Positions 57,440 through 64,000 of a stretch of DNA of 64,000 nt are shown piece by piece (positions within the stretch are counted from its first letter, which is position 1; every line of letters begins with the position of its first letter). The notes under the pieces are model-generated. The model was not told the origin of the DNA. It did no database searches and was given only the letters and a program-made list of their open reading frames with translations. The position numbers were made by a program, and so were the translations under genes. Origin of the DNA: Williamsia muralis NBRC 105860 (lineage in GTDB: Bacteria; Actinomycetota; Actinomycetes; Mycobacteriales; Mycobacteriaceae); the NCBI RefSeq assembly GCF_001598915.1, contig NZ_BDAP01000004.1, forward strand, positions 124,001-188,000. Reading direction: 5' to 3'.

Positions 57440-60400
57440 GTGAAGCGAGCCTTTAGCGGTACAAGCATGCCTGAAACCATTGGCACCGACCAGGATCTGG
57501 TCGTCGCAGAGTTCACCTTGGGCAACGAGGACAGGCAGGCGGACGAGGCACCTACACAGCCGTCATTCCCGATGACCGCAGCTCAGCGTGGGATCTGGTA
57601 CGCGCACCAGTTCGATTCCGAGGTTCCGCTGTCGGTATCGGCCTATGTCGAACTGCGCGGGCCCGTGGACCTCGACGTACTGGCCGACGCCGTACACAAG
57701 ACCGCCCGAGACACCGAGTCGGCGCTGTTGCGCGTGATCGAGACCGACGACGAGCCGGTACTGACCGTCGATCGCGACCGGGAGGTCGAACTCGGCTACG
57801 TCGATCTTCGAGACGATGCCGATCCCCATGCGGCAGCTCTGAATTGGATGAAGACCCACCGGCTCAAACCTGTGGATCTGGTCACCGACCACCTGCTCGA
57901 GACCTACGTACTCCAACTCGCCGACGAGCATGTGATCTGGTACTGCTGGGGGCATCACCTGGCCTTCGACGGCTACGGGGCCATGTTCATGCTCACCGCC
58001 GTCGCCGCACATTACGGTGCGATCGTCGAAGGACGCGACTACACACCCCCGACCTCCGCCTCGATGCTGCACATCTCCGAGATGGACCGCGAGTACCGCG
58101 CATCAGAACGGTTCGAGACCGACCGCCAGTACTGGAAAGACCAGCTCGACAGCATCGACCCCGACGTCGCGGCGACCGCGCGGGCGTCACTCACCCGCAG
58201 CGAGGTGCTGCGGCGTGGCGCCGAGACCGATGACCTGACCGCCGCCCTCACCGCCATCATCGCCTCTTCTGAGCTCAGCGAGGAACTCGCCGCGGACCTG
58301 CGTGCCGCGGCCAAGGCCTGTGGCGTGCGGCCGGCCTCTGCGATCACTGCCATTGTCGCCCTGTACCTTTCCGGATTGACCGGCCGGAATGAGACCGTCA
58401 TCAGTCTCCCCGTGGCCGCTCGCACCTCGGACATGCTGCGCGTGAGCGCCGGGATGACGTCCAACGTCCTGCCCATCGAGGTCCCCACCGAACCGTCCAT
58501 GACGATCCGTGAACTGTTCGCCCAGGCGAATCTGCACATCAAACACGGCCTCAAGCACCAGCGCTTCCGCCACGAGGACATCAACCGGGAGCTGCTCGGC
58601 GACACCGGCACCGAGCGGGACTTCTACGGGCCGATGGTCAACGTGATGCTGTTCTTCAGCCACATCGACTTCGGATCGGTCAGCGGTGAGGTGCACCTGC
58701 TGTCCACCGGACCTGTCGAGGATCTGTCGTTCAACGTCTACGAGAACTTCGGCAATCAGCACATCATGCTCGACCTCGAAGCGAATCCCAATCGGTACTC
58801 GCCCGACGAGGTCCATGATCACCACCGGCGTATCGAGGCCCTGCTCACCGACATCGTCCGCGGCGACCTCGACCGCACCATTGCGCAGGTCAGCACCGTA
58901 CCCGCCGACGAGCGCAGACAGCTTCTGCACGTCTGGAACGACACCTACCGGGAGTTGCCGGCGCAGACGCTGACGGAACTCTTGGATGCGGCAGCCGAAC
59001 ATCACGCCGACCGACCCGCCCTTCAGTCGGCCGGGAACGCCACGCACCCACTCACGTACGCAGACCTGGCGCGGCATACGAACCGCCTCGCACGACGTCT
59101 GATCGCGGAGGGTGCGGGGCCTGAGTCGGTGGTGGCGGTGACGTTGCCCCGCAGCGTCGAACAAGTGGTCGCCATCCATGCGGTCATCAAATCGGGCGCC
59201 GCGTATCTGCCGATCAATCCAGACGACCCAGCGGACCGCATCGAGCACATCCTGGGTACGGCCTCTCCGTCGATCGTGCTGGTCGCCACCGATCAGCAGG
59301 CTCCCGAGACCACCGCGACCGTTCTCGACGTCGGCCTCGACGACACCTCGGACGTCGACCACCGGGCGATCACCGACGCCGACCGCCGCGCACCCTTGCG
59401 TCCGGAGCACCCTGCGTACGTGATCTTCACCTCGGGCTCAACCGGTAAACCCAAGGGCGTCACGGTCAGTCATCGAGCGATCACAAACCGGCTGCAGTGG
59501 ATGCAGCACGAATATCACATCGACCAGAACGACCGTGTCATCCAGAAAACCCCGGCCACCTTCGACGTATCGGTGTGGGAGTTCTTCTGGCCTCTGGCGG
59601 CAGGCGCGCATCTCATCGTGCCCACCCCTGACGGACACCGGGATCCGTGGTACTTGCGCGACGTCATGTCGGCGCATGCCGTGACGGTCGCTCACTTTGT
59701 CCCGTCGATGCTCGCGGCCTTCGTCTCCGCGTTCGAGTCCGATCCGCAGACCGCAGAAGGCCGCGATGGGCTCGACAACCTGCGACTGGTCTTCACCAGT
59801 GGCGAGGCCCTCGCCACGGCGACTGCTGTGCGGTTCCGCCGCGTCAGCAATGCCCCGGTCAACAATCTCTACGGTCCCACCGAAGCCGCCGTCGACGTCA
59901 CTTTCGAGAACGACAGTGCCTCGAGCACCGGCGCCTCCGTGCCGATCGGACGCCCGGTGTGGAACACCGCGGTATATGTTCTCGACCAGCAGCTTCGCCC
60001 CCAGCCTGTCGGCGCGGTCGGCGAACTGTACTTGGCAGGAACACAATTGGCGCGTGGATACGTCGGGCGCCCGGACCTGACGGCCGATCGGTTCGTGGCC
60101 GATCCCCATCAGCCGGGTCGACGGATGTACCGCACCGGCGACCTCGTCCGGTGGCGTGCGGACGGCACTCTCGACTACATCGGGCGCAGCGACTTCCAGG
60201 TGAAGATCCGTGGCCAGCGCATCGAACTCGGCGAGGTCCAGGCAGCGCTGACCGGCGCCGGAGGCGTCGGCGAGGCCGTGGTGGTCGTCCGCGTGGATCC
60301 GGGCACAGGCGATCCCATGCTCGTCGGCTACATCACGCCGTCGGGCGGGGCATCCCCCGACCCGGTCGACATCCGCCGCGCACTCCGAAGGACATTGCCC

Positions 60401-63400
60401 GAGTTCATGATCCCGTCGGTGATCGTGGAACTCGACCAGATCCCCACCACGTCGAACGGCAAGCTCGACAGCCGGGCGTTGCCGGATCCCGTATTCGTCC
60501 CCACCCAGGACACAACGGTCGCCCCTCGCGACGACCTCGAACTCGCACTGTGCCAATTGTTCTCGGGCATACTCGGACGAGAGACCGTCAGCGCCGAGGC
60601 ATCCTTCTTCGATCTCGGGGGCAATTCACTACTCGCCACCAAGATCGTCGCCCGGTTGACCGCGCTGGCCGGCCGGCGCATCGGCATCAAGACCCTGTTC
60701 GCGGCGCCCACACCTTCGGATCTGGCGGAGGCGTTGCGGGACATGGGCGTCGACGAGTCACTGATCCGACCCGATCGAGCCGTCACCACCATCAAGGCGG
60801 TCACCACCGATGACACCCGGATCCCGCTGTCGGCGGCGCAGCAGCGGGTGTGGTTCATCAACCGGTCAGACCCGGAATCCGGCGCCTACAACATCCCGTT
60901 CCGCCTGACGCTTCGTGGCACGCTCGACCACGACGCACTGGCTCAGGCACTGGTCGATGTCGCCGAACGTCAGCAGGTGTTGCGGACGGTGTTCCCACTC
61001 GACGACGACGGACCGTTCCAGCGCGTTCTGCCGGTGGACGAGGTGGACCTCGACCTCGCCGAGACCGAGGTCAGCCGACCGGATGTCGAACGCGTGAGCC
61101 GTGAGCTGGCCGGTGAGGGCTTCGACCTCGGTCAGCAGGTCCCGATCCGTGCGCGGCTGCTGCGCATGTCCGACACCGAACACGTGCTGGTCGTGGTCCT
61201 GCACCACATCGCGGCCGACGGACTCTCACTCGCCCCGCTCGCGGGCGACCTGTCGATCGCCTACACCGCCCGCTCAGCCGGTCACCGACCCGACTGGCAG
61301 CCGCTGCCCGTGCAGTACAGCGACTTCAGCATCTGGCAGGCCGAGCAACTGGCCGATGACAGCAGCCCCGATTCCATTGCGGCGCAACTTCGTTACTGGT
61401 CTCTCACACTCGCCGACATGCCGGCGCAGACCGATCTGCCGACGGACCGGCCGCGGCCGGCGAACCCAACCATGCGCGCCGGTGGCCACACCGTCGAACT
61501 CGATGCCGACGTGCATCGCGGACTACTCGCTGCCGCACAGGCGCCGGGTGAGCAGACGCTGTTCACCGTTGTCCACGCATTGGTCGCGACGTTGCTGCGT
61601 CGGATGGCCAACGACGACGACGTCGCGGTGGGCACACCGGTGGGTGGCCGCGGCGACGACGCCCTCGACCAACTGGTCGGCATGTTCGTCAACACCGTCG
61701 TACTGCGCGCATCGATCAGCAAGTCGGACAGCTTCGGCGATCTCGTATCCCGCCTGCAGGCCATCACGGTCGATGCACTGGCGCACGCCGACGCCCCGTT
61801 CGAACAAGTTGTGCAGGCCGTCAATCCCGACCGTTCGAATCCAGCACATCCGCTGTTCCAGGTGAGTATTGCTCTCAACGAGAACACCGACATCTCCCTC
61901 GAACTGCCGGGTCTCATCGTGTCGGCTGCACCGATCAGCGCCGGGGTCATCAAGTTCGACCTCCAGTTCACCGTCACCGAGCAGTACACGACGGACGGCG
62001 AGCCGGCGGGCCTCGATGTCGAGATCGATTACGCCGCAGAATTGTTCGACCACGCGACGATCCGCACACTGGGCAAACGACTGCAGCAGGTCGCCCGCGG
62101 CGTGCTCGCCGACCCCACCCGGCCGATCGGCGACATCAACATCCTCGGTCGCGCGGAGGAGATGGCGCTTGTACCGGCCACCGGTCCCACCCCACGCCGC
62201 GCGCGGGTGCTTCCGGACATCCTCGCCGAGGCGGTCTCGGTCAATCCCGACGCGGTCGCGGTCCGCGAAGCCGGCCGCGAACTCACCTACGTCGAACTCG
62301 ACACCCGCTCGGACGCCCTCGCGCACCTCCTCATCGCGGAAGGCATCGGCCCGGAGGACTTCGTGGCCATCGCGGTCCCGCGTTCGCTCGAATGGATCAT
62401 CGCGCTGTGGGCCACCGCCAAGACAGGCGCTGCCTGGGTGCCGGTGGATCCGCGGTATCCGGCCGAGCGCATCGACCACATCCTGGCTGATTCCGGGGCG
62501 AAACTGTGCCTCACCGTGCGGAACTCGCCGGTGGCGCCCCCTGGAACCCCTGCGATCGCAGTCGACCACCCCGAACTGCTCGAGCAACTGCGTGCAGCCC
62601 CGGACAACCCGGTCCGGTCACACCACCGGGTCGGCCCACTGACACTGGACAACCCCGCGTATCTCATCTACACCTCCGGGACCACCGGTGTGCCGAAGGG
62701 TGTGGTGGTCAGCCATCACGGCCTGGTCGACTTCACGTCCGAACAGGTGCAGCGGTTCGGTGTCGAGACCGACAGCGTCACACTGCATTTCGCATCGCCG
62801 AGCTTCGACGCCTCGGTCCTCGAGGTCCTCATGGCGGTCGGCGGAGCCGCGACCATGGTGATCGCTCCGCCACATGTTCTCGGCGGCAACGAACTCCAGG
62901 ACGTACTCGCCGACCAGTCGGTCACGCACGCGTTCGTCACGCCGTCGGTGCTGGCAACCATGGAATCGGACGCCCTGCCTTCGCTGTCCACGGTGATCGT
63001 CGGTGGCGAGCACCCCAACCCCGAGGTCATTTCCCGATGGGCCCGTGGTCGTCGGTTGTTCAACGCGTACGGCCCCACCGAAGCCACCGTTGCTGCCACC
63101 ATCACCGACCCGATCGCACCCGATGAGACCCTGAGCATCGGCGGACCGGTACGGGGCATGGATCTGCTGGTCCTGGACGAACGGCTTCAGCCGGTACCGA
63201 CCGGCGCCGTTGGCGAGCTGTACCTCGCAGGCGGACACCTGGCGCGCGGATACCACCGACGGGTACGGCGCACGTCGGAATCGTTCCTGGCCAACCCATT
63301 CGGGCGCGACGGCGACCGCATGTACCGCACCGGCGACCTCGTGCGCTGGACATCGGCCGGTGAACTGGAGTTCCTCGGGCGTGCCGACAGCCAGGTCAAG

Positions 63401-64000
63401 GTGCGTGGCTTCCGGATCGAGCTCGGTGAGATCGATGCCGCCCTCATTCGTGACGACCTGGTGGCCGAGGCCGTCACGGTCGCCCGGCCGGGCCGCGACG
63501 GCACCACGGAATTGGTGTCGTACGTCAGCCCGGTGACCGCCCACACGTTGCAGGCCGATTCGCTGCGAGAACGGTTGTCAGCTCAACTCCCGGGTCATAT
63601 GGTGCCGCGTTCCATCATGGTGATCGATCGCCTGCCGGTGACCCCCAGCGGGAAGATCGACTACCGGGCGCTTCCCGAACCGTCGCGTTCCGCGGACAGC
63701 CCGACAGACAACGGCGGCGGACCGCGCGGCCTCCGCGAGCAGCAGATCGCCGCCATGTTCGCGCAGGTGACCGGCCGCGATGTCGCCACCATCGGCCGCA
63801 GCGAAGACTTCTTCGAGATGGGCGGCAACTCGCTGATGGCCACTCAGGTGGTGGCGCGTCTCGAGGCCTTGCTGGGACGCCGCGTCCCGGTCCGCACCCT
63901 CTTCGACAACCCCACCACCGCGCGCCTCGCCCGGGCCTGTGCAGCAGAGCCCGGCGACGACGCGGCCGCACCTCTGCCCGAACTCGTGGCCCGTGAACGC
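57440..64000 (+). CDS. Nonribosomal peptide synthetase, first two modules (open at right edge)
   Basis: 2187 codons are visible without a stop. Domain order: C1 (about 45-480; HHLAFDG at 172-178, active His173; EntF-like start [14 protein letters not shown]), A1 (about 515-1010; [10 protein letters not shown]), PCP1 (LGGNS, Ser1063), C2 (about 1115-1560; HHIAADG, active His1256), A2 (about 1590-2060; [10 protein letters not shown]), PCP2 (Ser2131), then the start of a further region. A1 pocket residues read D-V-W-H-F-S-L-V-D-K, the serine code. A2 reads D-A-L-F-I-G-A-V-A-K, unassigned. An initial C domain implies an acyl starter. GTG start after GGGAGGGG. Confidence 0.95.
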   Translation, partial: MKRAFSGTSMPETIGTDQDLVVAEFTLGNEDRQADEAPTQPSFPMTAAQRGIWYAHQFDSEVPLSVSAYVELRGPVDLDVLADAVHKTARDTESALLRVIETDDEPVLTVDRDREVELGYVDLRDDADPHAAALNWMKTHRLKPVDLVTDHLLETYVLQLADEHVIWYCWGHHLAFDGYGAMFMLTAVAAHYGAIVEGRDYTPPTSASMLHISEMDREYRASERFETDRQYWKDQLDSIDPDVAATARASLTRSEVLRRGAETDDLTAALTAIIASSELSEELAADLRAAAKACGVRPASAITAIVALYLSGLTGRNETVISLPVAARTSDMLRVSAGMTSNVLPIEVPTEPSMTIRELFAQANLHIKHGLKHQRFRHEDINRELLGDTGTERDFYGPMVNVMLFFSHIDFGSVSGEVHLLSTGPVEDLSFNVYENFGNQHIMLDLEANPNRYSPDEVHDHHRRIEALLTDIVRGDLDRTIAQVSTVPADERRQLLHVWNDTYRELPAQTLTELLDAAAEHHADRPALQSAGNATHPLTYADLARHTNRLARRLIAEGAGPESVVAVTLPRSVEQVVAIHAVIKSGAAYLPINPDDPADRIEHILGTASPSIVLVATDQQAPETTATVLDVGLDDTSDVDHRAITDADRRAPLRPEHPAYVIFTSGSTGKPKGVTVSHRAITNRLQWMQHEYHIDQNDRVIQKTPATFDVSVWEFFWPLAAGAHLIVPTPDGHRDPWYLRDVMSAHAVTVAHFVPSMLAAFVSAFESDPQTAEGRDGLDNLRLVFTSGEALATATAVRFRRVSNAPVNNLYGPTEAAVDVTFENDSASSTGASVPIGRPVWNTAVYVLDQQLRPQPVGAVGELYLAGTQLARGYVGRPDLTADRFVADPHQPGRRMYRTGDLVRWRADGTLDYIGRSDFQVKIRGQRIELGEVQAALTGAGGVGEAVVVVRVDPGTGDPMLVGYITPSGGASPDPVDIRRALRRTLPEFMIPSVIVELDQIPTTSNGKLDSRALPDPVFVPTQDTTVAPRDDLELALCQLFSGILGRETVSAEASFFDLGGNSLLATKIVARLTALAGRRIGIKTLFAAPTPSDLAEALRDMGVDESLIRPDRAVTTIKAVTTDDTRIPLSAAQQRVWFINRSDPESGAYNIPFRLTLRGTLDHDALAQALVDVAERQQVLRTVFPLDDDGPFQRVLPVDEVDLDLAETEVSRPDVERVSRELAGEGFDLGQQVPIRARLLRMSDTEHVLVVVLHHIAADGLSLAPLAGDLSIAYTARSAGHRPDWQPLPVQYSDFSIWQAEQLADDSSPDSIAAQLRYWSLTLADMPAQTDLPTDRPRPANPTMRAGGHTVELDADVHRGLLAAAQAPGEQTLFTVVHALVATLLRRMANDDDVAVGTPVGGRGDDALDQLVGMFVNTVVLRASISKSDSFGDLVSRLQAITVDALAHADAPFEQVVQAVNPDRSNPAHPLFQVSIALNENTDISLELPGLIVSAAPISAGVIKFDLQFTVTEQYTTDGEPAGLDVEIDYAAELFDHATIRTLGKRLQQVARGVLADPTRPIGDINILGRAEEMALVPATGPTPRRARVLPDILAEAVSVNPDAVAVREAGRELTYVELDTRSDALAHLLIAEGIGPEDFVAIAVPRSLEWIIALWATAKTGAAWVPVDPRYPAERIDHILADSGAKLCLTVRNSPVAPPGTPAIAVDHPELLEQLRAAPDNPVRSHHRVGPLTLDNPAYLIYTSGTTGVPKGVVVSHHGLVDFTSEQVQRFGVETDSVTLHFASPSFDASVLEVLMAVGGAATMVIAPPHVLGGNELQDVLADQSVTHAFVTPSVLATMESDALPSLSTVIVGGEHPNPEVISRWARGRRLFNAYGPTEATVAATITDPIAPDETLSIGGPVRGMDLLVLDERLQPVPTGAVGELYLAGGHLARGYHRRVRRTSESFLANPFGRDGDRMYRTGDLVRWTSAGELEFLGRADSQVKVRGFRIELGEIDAALIRDDLVAEAVTVARPGRDGTTELVSYVSPVTAHTLQADSLRERLSAQLPGHMVPRSIMVIDRLPVTPSGKIDYRALPEPSRSADSPTDNGGGPRGLREQQIAAMFAQVTGRDVATIGRSEDFFEMGGNSLMATQVVARLEALLGRRVPVRTLFDNPTTARLARACAAEPGDDAAAPLPELVARER

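Noticed and set aside
59647..60813. 388-codon plus-strand frame inside the NRPS
   Set aside because: Arg/Pro/His-rich out-of-phase frame; the NRPS frame through the same DNA carries the A1 core motifs.
59438..62587. Long minus-strand frames opposite the NRPS (59438-60556, 61523-62587)
   Set aside because: They are shadows of the plus-strand NRPS frame, which keeps all C, A and PCP motifs in phase from 57440 to 64000.

Overview
The window is GC-rich chromosomal DNA from a mycolic-acid actinobacterium (order Mycobacteriales), most likely Gordonia or a close relative. The first 17 kb keeps the gene order of Mycobacterium tuberculosis Rv3240c-Rv3253c: secA1, hpf, comF, lpqB, mtrB, mtrA, (tmk), sahH, TetR, two rubredoxins, alkB, amino-acid permease. 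The alkane hydroxylase set, PE/PPE/Esx proteins and the truA-rplQ-rpoA order also fit this group. The genus is an inference from content; no rRNA or tRNA gene was seen.

Layout. 1-8.2 kb (mostly minus): protein export (secA, cut by the window edge), ribosome hibernation, comF, and the MtrA-MtrB-LpqB envelope/cell-cycle signalling operon. 8.2-11.5 kb (plus): tmk and three membrane-anchored proteins, two of them with Pro/Gly/Gln-rich cytoplasmic tails. 11.6-17.2 kb (minus): sahH and the alkB-rubredoxin-rubredoxin-tetR alkane operon, then an APC permease. 17.5-25.3 kb: a type VII secretion (ESX) substrate and chaperone cluster: two WXG100 proteins, EspG, PPE, PE, a WXG-containing Pro/Gly-rich protein, a DUF2580-like protein and two YbaB-like proteins, with a divergent EspI-like ATPase. 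No secretion-machine gene (EccB/C/D/E, MycP) is present. 25.3-30.1 kb (minus): the operon infA-rpmJ-rpsM-rpsK-rpsD-rpoA-rplQ followed by truA.

30.4-39.6 kb (plus): a complete L-rhamnose catabolic operon (mutarotase, transporter, isomerase, bifunctional aldolase/lactaldehyde dehydrogenase, kinase, FMN lactate dehydrogenase, LacI repressor). Two perfect TTGAAACGTTTCAA palindromes are the likely operators. 39.7-42.4 kb: a molybdopterin oxidoreductase and dtd. 42.5-53.2 kb (minus): map-adk-secY and the spc ribosomal operon. That operon is split between rpsN and rpsH by a 3.3-kb island (TerD-AIM24 fusion, DUF559/AbiEi-like protein, DUF4262 protein). Each half of the split operon has a nearly identical promoter in front of it.

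53.4-57.2 kb: small regulators, an MTB12-like lipoprotein with an iron-box-like site upstream, a DUF4190-like membrane protein, a VOC protein, and a divergent SDR/TetR pair. 57.44 kb to the end: the first 2187 codons of a nonribosomal peptide synthetase (C-A-PCP-C-A-PCP and onward, open at the right edge). Its first adenylation domain carries the serine pocket code and its first condensation domain resembles EntF, which suggests a siderophore assembly line.
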